64,000 nt of DNA from positions 64,199 to 128,198 of the forward strand of contig NZ_JARKNC010000006.1 in NCBI RefSeq assembly GCF_029360805.1, given 5' to 3'. Made by a program: the position numbers and the translations under genes. The stretch's first letter is position 1; each line of letters opens with the position of its first letter. The notes under the pieces were generated by a model that saw only the letters and a program-made list of their open reading frames with translations, was not told where the DNA came from and ran no database searches. This document shows, piece by piece, positions 18,097 through 27,149 of the stretch. Source of the DNA: Daejeonella sp. JGW-45. GTDB taxonomy: Bacteria > Bacteroidota > Bacteroidia > Sphingobacteriales > Sphingobacteriaceae.

Positions 18097-21000
18097 ATGA
18101 ATTTTTTTACCAAAACTGAGGGCAGTTCAGGTCTTTCCACATTATTAGACCTAAAGCCAACAACTAACAACGCAATGCGGTTCTTTGCGCGTGGTAGTAG
18201 TCAAAGGGGCGCATTTAGTTCAATTTTCCTTGCTATGAAGCTAACGTTCATTCTTCTTCTAGTATTAATATTAAATGTTCATGCTGAAGGCTTCTCACAG
18301 AAAGTAACTTACAGTGGCGAAAACGTGCCGATTGAAAAAGTGCTCTCGACGATTAAGAAGCAGACAGGATACGGATTTTTCTTCCAGAAAGAATTGATCA
18401 GTCTTGCGAGGCCCGTAACAATAAATGTTGTTAGCGAGGACCTTTCAAAGGTGTTGACAAGCGTTTTTAAGGATCAACCGCTTGAGTTCAGTATCAGGAG
18501 CAAAACCATATTAGTTTCAAAAAAGACATTTACAGCAACTATTCCGGACGGTTCTTCTCCAAATGTTCAAATTTTTGATGTCGACCAGGATATCGTTGTG
18601 CGAGGTCAAATAACGGATGCGCAGGGCGAAACGTTGCCTGGAGTAAGTATCAAACTAAAGGGAACTTCTGTAGGTGCAACAACAGATATTGATGGAAGGT
18701 TCACGATCAACGTGCCCGATAATAATGCCATCCTGGTTTTTACTTATATCGGATATCAAACACAAGAAGTTGCCGTGGGTGGCAGAACGACTTTAAACGT
18801 GAAGCTTGAAGCTGCCAACACAGCCCTTACCGAGGTAGTAGTCACGGCTCTGGGTATTTCTCGTGAGAAAAAGGCACTTGCATATTCTGTAACAGAAGTG
18901 AAAGGCGAGGAATTTACGCAAGCAAGAGAAAACAACGTGGCAAATGCGTTCAGTGGTAAGATCGCTGGTGTAAATGTTACGGGCATGTCATCGGGTCCGG
19001 GCGGCTCAAGTCGTGTAATTATCCGAGGTAACGGATCTCTTAGTGGTAATAACCAACCTCTTTATGTGATCAACGGAATGCCTATGAATAATACCGCACG
19101 CTCACAAGCTCAGGGCGAAGGCTCAACGATATTAGATCGCGGAGATGGTATCGCTGCTATAAATCCGGATGATATTGAAACAATAAATGTTCTTAAAGGA
19201 GGTCCTGCAGCTGCTCTTTATGGTAGCCAGGCATCAAATGGAGTGATACTTATCACTACGAAGAGTGGTAAATTGCAAAAGGGCGTCGGGGTAGAGCTGA
19301 ATAGTAACTTTACTGTTGGTAGCCCTTCAATGTATCCTGAATTCCAGTATGAATACGGTCAGGGGCTTGACGGAGTGAAGCCTACTACCAAGGCCGAAGC
19401 GATTAGCTCGGGCCGCTTGTCTTTTGGCGCTAAGATCGACGGACAGCCATATATGCAATTCGATGGCGTGATGCGCCCATATTCTGCTGTTAATGTAAAA
19501 GATAACTGGAAGAATTTTTACAGACCAAGTACTAATCTTACAAATACCCTCGCGTTTTCGGGAGGAAGTACGCAAGCACTAACGTACAGAATGTCAGTTT
19601 CGGATCTTCATGCCCAGGCGATGGAACCAAACTCAAGCTATAACAGGCAGACTGGAAATCTCAGTTTAAGGTCTGTGCTTGGCGATAGAATCACGGTTGA
19701 ATCTACTTTGCAGTATAATATTGAAAAAGGTAAGAACCGGCCTGGTAACGGATATGCTGATAATACTACTTCATGGGCAACTAACTTGTTAGCTAATACG
19801 GTAGACATTCGCAATTTGGCTCCGGGATATGATGCTAATTTCAACGAGGTGCAGTGGCAACAGGTCCCTGAAGCTCAAAATCCTTATTTTGTTATTAACC
19901 GAATGGGAAATACGGATACTAAAAACAGATTCATGGGACAGGCTAGTATCCAGTATAAGATCCTTGATGAGCTATCATTAAAAGTTAGCGGTATGAGGGA
20001 TATAGACAGGTTCGAGTCTATGGACTATATGCCTATAGGTACTGCGAAAAGACCAAGAGGGTTATTTAATTCAGGTACGTCTTTTGTAACCAAAACGACC
20101 GCTCAGGCTCTATTGAATTACAATAAAACCTTTTTTGAGAACTTCCAGTTTACGGCGATGGCAGGTGCTAACCTCGAAAGAAACAAATCAGAGTCAACCG
20201 TAAATAATGGCTCTGAGTTTATCGTTCCTGATTTCATAAGTTTCTCGAACCTTGCATTACAGACTGCATCAGTAGGCTTAAGCCGTTTTGGGCAGAACTC
20301 TGTATTTGGATCTGCGGATATAGGGTATAAGAGTTTGCTCTACTTCACATTCACAGGAAGGCAAGATTGGTTTTCAACTTTAAATCCGGGAAATAACTCT
20401 ATTTTCTACCCATCATTTGGTACCAGTTTTATTCTTTCTGATGCCATTAAACTGCCATCACTTATCAGTTTCGCTAAGATCAGAGCATCCTGGGCACAAG
20501 TAGGAGGTGCTACAGTAAACCCTTATCAAATCAACCAGTTGTACACGTTTCAACAGGGAGGTCATATTGGGCGGCCAGTTCAAAATACTTCGGCTGCACT
20601 GTCGAATCCTAACCTCAGGCCCCTTACATCTACCACTTATGAGGCTGGTATCGATATGCAGTTTTTGAATAATCGCTTAGGAATAGATTTCACATATTAC
20701 AATCGTAAAACAACGGACGATATTCTAAGTACTTCTATTGCGGCGTCTTCAGGGTATACTTCAGCGCTTTTAAATGTGGGGGAGTTAAGTAACAAGGGGG
20801 TGGAACTCCTTTTAACAGGCACTCCAGTTAAGTCGGATAAATTCACATGGGATGTAAGTTATAATGCTGCATACAATAAAAGCGAGATCCTGAAACTTGC
20901 ACCTGGTTTAAGTACAGTAGGTGGTGCAGGTGTGGGCAGACCATACAACACGATTAGAGGTAGGACGTATTTGACAAACGCAGACGGCGTACGGGTTTAC

Positions 21001-21585
21001 AATCGGCTAAGCGGATATGAAGTCCAGGGGCCGGAAATTGAATATGGCCAGGGCGTCCCACCTTACACCATGGGTTTGACAAACAATTTCAGGTATAAAA
21101 ATCTCTCATTGAATGTCCTTCTTGATGCAAAGTTCGGAAATATTGTTCAATCAGGTCTTAGCAGATATATGTACCGTTTCGGACTAAGTAAGAATACACT
21201 TCCTGGCCGAGAGAACGGTTTAACAGTGACGGGTGTCGATCAGGCAGGCCAGCCATTTACAAAAACATGGCCGGTTGATCAATTAGATACCTATTATAAT
21301 AATCAGGCAAGCTTGAGCCCATTAACTACATCTGTGTTTGACGGCGATTTTATCAAGGTGCGTAGTCTGATTCTGAATTACAGAATACCTGTAAATAAAC
21401 TGCAGGCACTGAAGATTCAATCTGCTGATATTTCTTTTGTCGCGCGAAACCCTTTCATTCTGCATAAGCACATCACAGATTTCGATCCTGAATCCGCTTA
21501 TACCATTGGGAACACACAGGGGCAATCATCGAATACAATTCCGAGAACCCGGGATATTGGTGTTAATTTAATTGTAAGGTTTTAG
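18097..21585 (+). CDS. SusC/RagA family TonB-dependent transporter with STN domain (locus B)
   Basis: Outer-membrane transporter of 1162 aa from the ATG at 18097 (TTG at 18073 is an alternative). Order: N-terminal extension, signal segment (MKLTFILLLVLILNVHA, near 48-66), STN domain (about 69-125), carboxypeptidase-regulatory-like domain (about 167-243), signature VVVTALGIS, plug (PGGSSRVIIRGNGSL, then NVLKGGPAAALYGSQASNGV), and barrel ending NLIVRF. It partners with FecR B and SusD B. Its regulatory-like domain shares a 20-bp identical stretch with susC A (18640-18659 and 11419-11438), which fits paralogy. Confidence 0.94.
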   Translation: MNFFTKTEGSSGLSTLLDLKPTTNNAMRFFARGSSQRGAFSSIFLAMKLTFILLLVLILNVHAEGFSQKVTYSGENVPIEKVLSTIKKQTGYGFFFQKELISLARPVTINVVSEDLSKVLTSVFKDQPLEFSIRSKTILVSKKTFTATIPDGSSPNVQIFDVDQDIVVRGQITDAQGETLPGVSIKLKGTSVGATTDIDGRFTINVPDNNAILVFTYIGYQTQEVAVGGRTTLNVKLEAANTALTEVVVTALGISREKKALAYSVTEVKGEEFTQARENNVANAFSGKIAGVNVTGMSSGPGGSSRVIIRGNGSLSGNNQPLYVINGMPMNNTARSQAQGEGSTILDRGDGIAAINPDDIETINVLKGGPAAALYGSQASNGVILITTKSGKLQKGVGVELNSNFTVGSPSMYPEFQYEYGQGLDGVKPTTKAEAISSGRLSFGAKIDGQPYMQFDGVMRPYSAVNVKDNWKNFYRPSTNLTNTLAFSGGSTQALTYRMSVSDLHAQAMEPNSSYNRQTGNLSLRSVLGDRITVESTLQYNIEKGKNRPGNGYADNTTSWATNLLANTVDIRNLAPGYDANFNEVQWQQVPEAQNPYFVINRMGNTDTKNRFMGQASIQYKILDELSLKVSGMRDIDRFESMDYMPIGTAKRPRGLFNSGTSFVTKTTAQALLNYNKTFFENFQFTAMAGANLERNKSESTVNNGSEFIVPDFISFSNLALQTASVGLSRFGQNSVFGSADIGYKSLLYFTFTGRQDWFSTLNPGNNSIFYPSFGTSFILSDAIKLPSLISFAKIRASWAQVGGATVNPYQINQLYTFQQGGHIGRPVQNTSAALSNPNLRPLTSTTYEAGIDMQFLNNRLGIDFTYYNRKTTDDILSTSIAASSGYTSALLNVGELSNKGVELLLTGTPVKSDKFTWDVSYNAAYNKSEILKLAPGLSTVGGAGVGRPYNTIRGRTYLTNADGVRVYNRLSGYEVQGPEIEYGQGVPPYTMGLTNNFRYKNLSLNVLLDAKFGNIVQSGLSRYMYRFGLSKNTLPGRENGLTVTGVDQAGQPFTKTWPVDQLDTYYNNQASLSPLTTSVFDGDFIKVRSLILNYRIPVNKLQALKIQSADISFVARNPFILHKHITDFDPESAYTIGNTQGQSSNTIPRTRDIGVNLIVRF

Positions 21586-21606
21586 TTAATGTTATCAAAT
21601 TTCAAT

Positions 21607-23160
21607 ATGAAAAATTTAAGAATTAAACCTATATATATAGCTTTTATTTTAGCAGTATCTTTGTCTTCATGTACAAAAGATCTTGCGGAGCTGAACAAAA
21701 ATCCTAATGCTTACGAATCGGTAAATGCGAACTTTTTGTTCACCAAGGCACAATTGGGAGCTGTGGGATTAAATCCTAATGGCAATCGTTTCAATAATAT
21801 GCAGATGCTTCAGCAAGAAGCTACCTACAGCGAGGTAACAGCTCCGGGCGATAAGTACTTCGCTGAGGGTTATGTAAGAAACAACTGGGCGGCTTATACG
21901 GGATGTCTGAATCAGATCCAGTTAGTAATTGATGAAGCCAAGAAAGACCCTTCAAACATCAATAAACTTGCTGCCGCTAGGATATGGAGGGTATATATTG
22001 TGCATCAGCTTACTGACCTTTACGGAGATATTCCATATACAGAGGCGCTAAAAGGGCTCGAAAGTAAATATCAGCCTAAATATGACCTTCAGGCCGATAT
22101 CTATAAGGATATGTTCAAAGAACTTGAAGAGTCTGCAACGTCTTTCGATGCTTCCAAGCCTACATTCGGTAGCTCGGATCTTTTTTATGATGGAAACACT
22201 GTGAAATGGAAAAAGTTCGCTTATTCCATGATGCTAAGACTGGGAATGCGTCTCACTAAAATCGACCCTGTTCTAGCCAAAACTTGGGTGGAAAAGGCGA
22301 TCGCGGGCGGCCCGATTCTGGAAGATGCGGATTTGGCAAGAGTTCCGTATGCTGACGGTGGGTTGCTAAGTAACAGAAATCCTTTCTCTGAGCAAATGAG
22401 GGTGTTAGATTATGTTGATGGTCAGAACCCACTGAATGTTCAAGGTTCGAAAATCTCTCAGCGTTTCATTAATCACCTCAAAGGAAATTCGACAACTACC
22501 AAAGATCCACGGTTGAATGTGATCTCAGTTTTATGGGTAAAGCAACCTTCGGGTGGGTATGTTGCAGATACAGCAACTGCTCTTCAAAAGGGAATGAAAA
22601 ATGCCCAGTTTAACGGGTATCCGGCCGACTTTGAAACGTATTCAGAACCCAACCCCAATACCGTTATGCGTTATGATGCTCCGGTCATTGTGCTGGGTGC
22701 GGCAGAAGTTCATTTTCTTCTTTCCGAAGCTTCTATAAGGGGCTGGTATTCGGGAAGTGCAGCAACTTCATATAACAACGGCGTAACTTCCGCCATGAAG
22801 CAATGGTCGCTTTACGGTGCGGGAGGCGCAATTTCTACCGATAAAATAACTACCTACCTGAAATATAACCCCTTCCTCACAGCAGGTACATTCGAACAGA
22901 AGCTTGAGCAGATATCAACTCAACGTTGGGTTCTGGGTTATCTTGATCAGATAGAGAATTTCTCCAACTGGAGACGTACTGGATATCCAGTTTTAATTCC
23001 AACAAATTACCCGGGAAACATTACAGGTGGTAGGATTCCACGTCGTTATATTGTTCCTGAATCGGAAGAAACTCTTAACAGAGAGAACTTCCTTGCAGCT
23101 AAAGCAAGGCAAAGCGGGGATAACACTCTTTTAAGTCGTGTTTGGTGGGATAAAGAGTAA
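21607..23160 (+). CDS. SusD/RagB family outer-membrane lipoprotein (locus B)
   Basis: SusD-like substrate-binding lipoprotein of 517 aa, from the ATG at 21607, which gives the lipobox SLSSC (Cys22); an ATG at 21589 would add six residues ahead of the signal. Features match the SusD-like_2 subgroup: LAELNKNPNAYESVNANFLFTKAQLG in part, IWRVYIVHQLTDLYGDIPYTEAL, VHFLLSEASIRGW and TQRWVLGYLDQIENFSNWRRTG. The gene starts 22 bp after the susC B stop, and the pair forms one uptake complex. A terminator follows. Confidence 0.93.
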   Translation: MKNLRIKPIYIAFILAVSLSSCTKDLAELNKNPNAYESVNANFLFTKAQLGAVGLNPNGNRFNNMQMLQQEATYSEVTAPGDKYFAEGYVRNNWAAYTGCLNQIQLVIDEAKKDPSNINKLAAARIWRVYIVHQLTDLYGDIPYTEALKGLESKYQPKYDLQADIYKDMFKELEESATSFDASKPTFGSSDLFYDGNTVKWKKFAYSMMLRLGMRLTKIDPVLAKTWVEKAIAGGPILEDADLARVPYADGGLLSNRNPFSEQMRVLDYVDGQNPLNVQGSKISQRFINHLKGNSTTTKDPRLNVISVLWVKQPSGGYVADTATALQKGMKNAQFNGYPADFETYSEPNPNTVMRYDAPVIVLGAAEVHFLLSEASIRGWYSGSAATSYNNGVTSAMKQWSLYGAGGAISTDKITTYLKYNPFLTAGTFEQKLEQISTQRWVLGYLDQIENFSNWRRTGYPVLIPTNYPGNITGGRIPRRYIVPESEETLNRENFLAAKARQSGDNTLLSRVWWDKE

Positions 23161-23173
23161 ATTTCACTTTGAT

Positions 23174-23234
23174 GGGAGAGGAGAAGTTTATATCTTACGA
23201 TGTAAATTTTCCTCTCTCTTTTAATTAATTCACA
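23174..23234 (+). terminator. Terminator after locus B
   Basis: GGGAGAGGAGAA (from 23174) can pair with TTTTCCTCTCTC (23217-23228) through a long loop, with wobble pairs, followed by TTTTAATT. It separates locus B from the catabolic island, although read-through is possible because the loop is long. Confidence 0.6.
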
Positions 23235-23261
23235 ATAAAATAATTCCTCCTTTTAACCGAG

Positions 23262-24572
23262 ATGAAGCGTAGAGAACTCCTTAAATACCTGTCAATAGTA
23301 CCGGTATCCGGTGCTGTAGCGGGTGCTATCATGCCGTACCAGTCAAATGCAGAAGAACTAACAACTTATGAGCCGGCCCGTCAATCTGGTCCGAAGCGCA
23401 TTGCTGCGATTATTAGTGTATATTTTACCGGCTCACATGCAGATGTGATTGTTGGAAAGTATCTTGAGGGTTATAATCAGGACGAGGCTGCTCCCTATCC
23501 AGAGTCAAAGATTGTGTCAATGTTCCTTGAGCAGTTTGGTGAGGGGGGCGCTGGCCGAGGTGACATTAGCCGAGAGATGTCGAAGAAGCACAATGTTCCA
23601 ATCTTCAGGACAGTAGCTGATGCACTGACCTTAGGAGGTGATAGCCTTGCCGTTGATGGGGTAATATTAATAGGAGAACACGGTACGTATCCTATGAATG
23701 ATAAGGAACAAAAGTTATATCCAAGGTTCGAAATGTTCCTTAAGATCACTGACGCGTTCCGCCAGTACAAGAAGTCGGTTCCGGTTTTTAATGATAAACA
23801 CTTATCGTGGAGCTGGAGACAGGCTAAGCGAATGGTTGAAATCTCGAAAGAATTGAAGTTTCCAATGTTTGCAGGTTCTACAGTTCCGGTTTCAGTGCGT
23901 ATCCCGGCTATAGATACACCTTATGGTGTAAAGCAGAAATATGCGGTTGGGATTTCCTTTAGCGGCCTAGATATTTATGGGTTTCACTTATTAGATGGTT
24001 TGCAAGCTGTGGTGGAAAGAAGAAAGGGAGGCGAAACGGGTGTCCGAGCTGTGCAGTGCCTTGAAGGTCAGGACTGCTGGAATTATCTAGAGCAGAACGA
24101 TTGGGTTAAGCGGCTTTTCGATCAGGCAATTTCTCACAGCGAAACCCGCGTAGCAGGCAATATGAAGGAACTTGTGAAGAAGCCCGCGGTCTTTATTATA
24201 GATTATAATGACGGACTGAAGGCTGCTGCATTTCTGTTAACAGGTCTTGTTCAGGACTTTACTTATGCGATAGATCTGGAAGGCCGGCAAAAGCCATTCT
24301 CTACACTGATGAAGTTGCAGGCAGGGAAGCCACATTATCATTTTGGCTGCCTGGTTAAGCATATGGAGAGTATGTTTAAAACGGGCAAAGCCCCCTATCC
24401 GGTGGAGCGTACAATGCTCAGCAGCGGAATCCTTGACTTTGCCCTTGAATCCCGGATATTAGGTTATAAGAAGCTCGAGACTCCGGAATTATCACAGGTA
24501 CGCTACACCAGTCCCTCTGAGTCCTTTTTCTTTTCTAAAGGATGGGATCAAAACGGGAAGAGGTTAGATTGA
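23262..24572 (+). CDS. Uncharacterised Tat-exported protein, copy 1
   Basis: I do not recognise a characterised function. The 436-aa protein has a Tat-like signal (RRELLK at residues 3-8, hydrophobic IVPVSGAVAGAIM) and is probably periplasmic. It shares blocks with the protein at 35091: IISVYFTGSHADVIVGKYLEG, ALTLGGDSLAVDGVILIGEHGTYP in part, KLYPRFEMF, KKSVPVF, FAGSTVP, VVERRKGGETGV. The mix of hydrophobic beta-strands and helices with repeated Gly, His and Glu suggests a Rossmann-like alpha/beta fold, possibly remotely similar to Gfo/Idh/MocA proteins, but no GxGxxG motif is evident. It opens the catabolic island, 101 bp after susD B. Confidence 0.75.
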   Translation: MKRRELLKYLSIVPVSGAVAGAIMPYQSNAEELTTYEPARQSGPKRIAAIISVYFTGSHADVIVGKYLEGYNQDEAAPYPESKIVSMFLEQFGEGGAGRGDISREMSKKHNVPIFRTVADALTLGGDSLAVDGVILIGEHGTYPMNDKEQKLYPRFEMFLKITDAFRQYKKSVPVFNDKHLSWSWRQAKRMVEISKELKFPMFAGSTVPVSVRIPAIDTPYGVKQKYAVGISFSGLDIYGFHLLDGLQAVVERRKGGETGVRAVQCLEGQDCWNYLEQNDWVKRLFDQAISHSETRVAGNMKELVKKPAVFIIDYNDGLKAAAFLLTGLVQDFTYAIDLEGRQKPFSTLMKLQAGKPHYHFGCLVKHMESMFKTGKAPYPVERTMLSSGILDFALESRILGYKKLETPELSQVRYTSPSESFFFSKGWDQNGKRLD

Positions 24573-24647
24573 TGACTCCGCAGCTTATTCACGAGACGCT
24601 TAAAAATATTTTAATTATTCATTCCTAAACGTTTAAAAACAAATAAC

Positions 24648-25895
24648 ATGAGGAAGTTCTACATTTTTTTTGCAAGTGTTCTTTTACCGGTCGCACTGCT
24701 GGCCCAACCTAAGCCCTACAATATTATTATTAAAGGTGGTCATGTTATTGACCCGAAAAATAATATCAACCGTGTGATGGATGTGGCAATTGCTAATGGC
24801 AAGGTAGCAAAAATTGCTACAGGTATTGATGCCTCGCAGGCAAGTAGTGTGGTTAACGCCGAGGGTATGTATGTTACCCCGGGCCTGATTGATATCCACG
24901 GCCACGTTTTTGCAGGAACGCAGCCCAATCAGATGTACAGTAATGGTTTCAGTAGTGTCATGCCTGATGGTTTTTATCAGCGTGTTGGTGTAACAACAGT
25001 AGTTGACGCCGGCGGTACAGGATGGAAGGATTTTCCGATCTTCAAAAAAAACATCATCGATAATTCTCAAACCCGTGTACTTTCCTTTATGAATATCGTG
25101 GGCAGCGGGATGCGTGGCGGCCCTGTCGAACAAAATGTCGACGACATGGACCCGGTAAAGACTGCTGAGGCTGCCATGGCCAATAAAGAATATGTAGTCG
25201 GGATTAAGGTAGCGCATTTTACTTCGCCTAGTTTTGTGAACGTGGACCGGGGAGTAGAGGCTGGAAAAATTGCCAATATGCCTGTTATGATCGACTTCGG
25301 GGGCACAAAACCCAGGTTGTCGATACGCGACTTGTTCATGACCCACCTTCGCCCGGGAGATATATTCACACATACTTTTGGCGAGCTTCTGGATACCAAA
25401 GAGGCCATAGTAGATACCGGTACTCAAAAATTGAAGCCTTTTGTACTTGAAGCGCAGAAGCGCGGGATTGTTTTTGACGTCGGCTACGGCGGCTCAAGTT
25501 TTACCTATTCCCAGGCTATTCCTGCCGCGAAGGCTGGATTTCACCCCAATACAATCAGCACCGATCTTCATATCAGCAGTATGAAAGGGTCAATGAAAGA
25601 TATGCTTAGCGTGATGTCTAAGTTTTTAAAGCTGGGAATGGACCTTCCTTCCGTTATAAAAGCAAGCTCATGGGCGCCGGCACAGGCTATAAAACGTACC
25701 GAACTGGGGCATCTTTCTGAGGGTGCAATCGCAGATATTGCCATCCTCGGCATGAGGAAGGGAAACTTTGGTTTTTATGACCTTGCAGGTTACAAAATGC
25801 AAAGCAACGAAAAGCTTGAGTGTGAAATGACTATCAAGGACGGACGGATCGTCTATGACCTTAACGGCATCGTGACGCCACTGCCTAAACGTTAA
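24648..25895 (+). CDS. Exported amidohydrolase, COG3964/EF_0837-like family, copy 1
   Basis: Metal-dependent amidohydrolase-superfamily enzyme of 415 aa with a Sec signal peptide (about 1-20, ending LLAQ), so periplasmic. The HxH metal pair is His84/His86 (IDIHGHVF), the likely carboxylated Lys is Lys187 (VGIKVAH), His242 is in DIFTHTF, and the strand-8 Asp is Asp306 (ISTDLH). Two departures stand out: strand 5 reads MIDFGG with Asp216 where I expect His, and DVGYGG has Tyr280 where copy 2 has His. Relatives are annotated as deacetylases or dihydroorotase-like. Removal of an N- or O-acyl group is the best guess. Followed 25 bp later by a PLP enzyme. Confidence 0.88.
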   Translation: MRKFYIFFASVLLPVALLAQPKPYNIIIKGGHVIDPKNNINRVMDVAIANGKVAKIATGIDASQASSVVNAEGMYVTPGLIDIHGHVFAGTQPNQMYSNGFSSVMPDGFYQRVGVTTVVDAGGTGWKDFPIFKKNIIDNSQTRVLSFMNIVGSGMRGGPVEQNVDDMDPVKTAEAAMANKEYVVGIKVAHFTSPSFVNVDRGVEAGKIANMPVMIDFGGTKPRLSIRDLFMTHLRPGDIFTHTFGELLDTKEAIVDTGTQKLKPFVLEAQKRGIVFDVGYGGSSFTYSQAIPAAKAGFHPNTISTDLHISSMKGSMKDMLSVMSKFLKLGMDLPSVIKASSWAPAQAIKRTELGHLSEGAIADIAILGMRKGNFGFYDLAGYKMQSNEKLECEMTIKDGRIVYDLNGIVTPLPKR

Positions 25896-25920
25896 AGCTC
25901 CATTTTAAAAGCAGGCTATT

Positions 25921-27135
25921 ATGAAACGCAGAGAAATACTGAAAACATTAACCATCCTGCCCCTTGCGGGAACTATTTCGGCGGCGGCTAAGCCCGTTTC
26001 AGCTTTGTCAACCCAACTGGCGGAACGTGATCTTTATGCTGAGTTAGGTCTGAGGACGTTTATTAACGCTGCTGGAAACTATACCGCTATGACTGGGTCG
26101 ATTATGCCCGATGAGGTGATGTCGGCAATTAACGCTTCATCCAAAAAGTTTGTCAAACTTGATGAGCTGCAGGATAAGGTAGGAGAAAAGATCGCTGCAC
26201 TTTGCAGGGCAGAAGCTGCTATGGTAACTGCCGGCTGCTGGTCGGCGCTTACTCTTGGGATGGCTGGTGTATTGACGGGCTTAGACGAAAAGAAAGTAAG
26301 CCAGGTGCCAAACCTTGCTGGCACAGGTATGAAAACGGAGGTTATTCTCCAAAAGAGCCACTCTTTGGGATATGATCATGCGCTCACGCAGGCAGGTGTT
26401 AAACTGATCAAGGTTGAAACAAGGGCTGAGCTCGAAAAGGCAATAAATTCTCGAACTGCGATGCTCTGGTTCCTCAACAGAGAGGCGCCTAAAGGCCAGA
26501 TCAAACACGAAGAGTGGATCGAACTTGGAAAGAAATATAACCTGCCAACGATGATCGACATTGCCGCAGATGTGCCTCCGGTTGAGAATCTGTGGAAGTT
26601 TAACGAGATGGGGTTTGATCTTGTTGCTATATCAGGAGGTAAGGCTATGCGCGGCCCTCAGAGTGCCGGTATCCTGATGGGGAAAAGAGATCTCGTTGCA
26701 GCAGCCAGACTTAGCAATAATCCAAGAGGGGGCATAGGACGGGGACAGAAGGTGAATAAAGAGGAAATTCTTGCCATGTACGTAGCACTCGAGCGTTTTA
26801 TCAATCTCGATCACAAAAAGGAGTGGAAGCAATGGGAAAACAAAATAGCGCTCATTGACAACAGCATAAAATCAATTCCGGGAATCTCTACTGAAGTGGT
26901 CGTGCCCCCCACAGATAACAATATGCCCACTCTTTTAATATCCTGGAATCCTCAGACGATTCGATCAACCCATACCCAAATGGGAGAAAAACTACGCTTT
27001 GGGAACCCATCCATCGAAGTGATTTCCTGGGAAAAAGATAATAGTATCCGTGTTGCGATGCATTGTCTCCAACCCGGCGAAGAGAAAATTGTGGCACGCA
27101 GAATTAAAGAAGAACTTGTTAATGCATCAATATAA
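25921..27135 (+). CDS. Tat-exported SelA/DgaE-like PLP-dependent enzyme, copy 1
   Basis: Fold-type I PLP enzyme of 404 aa from the SelA-related group that includes D-glucosaminate-6-phosphate ammonia-lyase DgaE. The PLP-binding Lys is Lys241 in AISGGKAMRGPQS, with MIDIAAD (211-217) as the preceding cofactor-Asp strand. The N-terminus carries a twin-arginine motif (RREILK, 3-8) and a hydrophobic stretch, so the folded, cofactor-loaded enzyme is expected in the periplasm, which is unusual for a PLP enzyme. It lies between two amidohydrolase genes. Expected chemistry is ammonia elimination from a 2-amino-3-hydroxy acid. It is not selenocysteine synthase: it is exported and lies in a catabolic context. 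Confidence 0.87.
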   Translation: MKRREILKTLTILPLAGTISAAAKPVSALSTQLAERDLYAELGLRTFINAAGNYTAMTGSIMPDEVMSAINASSKKFVKLDELQDKVGEKIAALCRAEAAMVTAGCWSALTLGMAGVLTGLDEKKVSQVPNLAGTGMKTEVILQKSHSLGYDHALTQAGVKLIKVETRAELEKAINSRTAMLWFLNREAPKGQIKHEEWIELGKKYNLPTMIDIAADVPPVENLWKFNEMGFDLVAISGGKAMRGPQSAGILMGKRDLVAAARLSNNPRGGIGRGQKVNKEEILAMYVALERFINLDHKKEWKQWENKIALIDNSIKSIPGISTEVVVPPTDNNMPTLLISWNPQTIRSTHTQMGEKLRFGNPSIEVISWEKDNSIRVAMHCLQPGEEKIVARRIKEELVNASI

Positions 27136-27149
27136 ATAAATAGAAATCA

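Noticed and set aside
24684-25427. Long open frame on the minus strand opposite amidohydrolase copy 1
   Set aside because: It is antisense to a well-supported enzyme gene, has no recognisable domain, and its composition is that expected for the reverse complement of the coding frame.
25921-27135. Selenocysteine synthase (SelA)
   Set aside because: The protein is exported, shorter than SelA, duplicated and next to amidohydrolases, with no selB, selD or tRNA-Sec gene.
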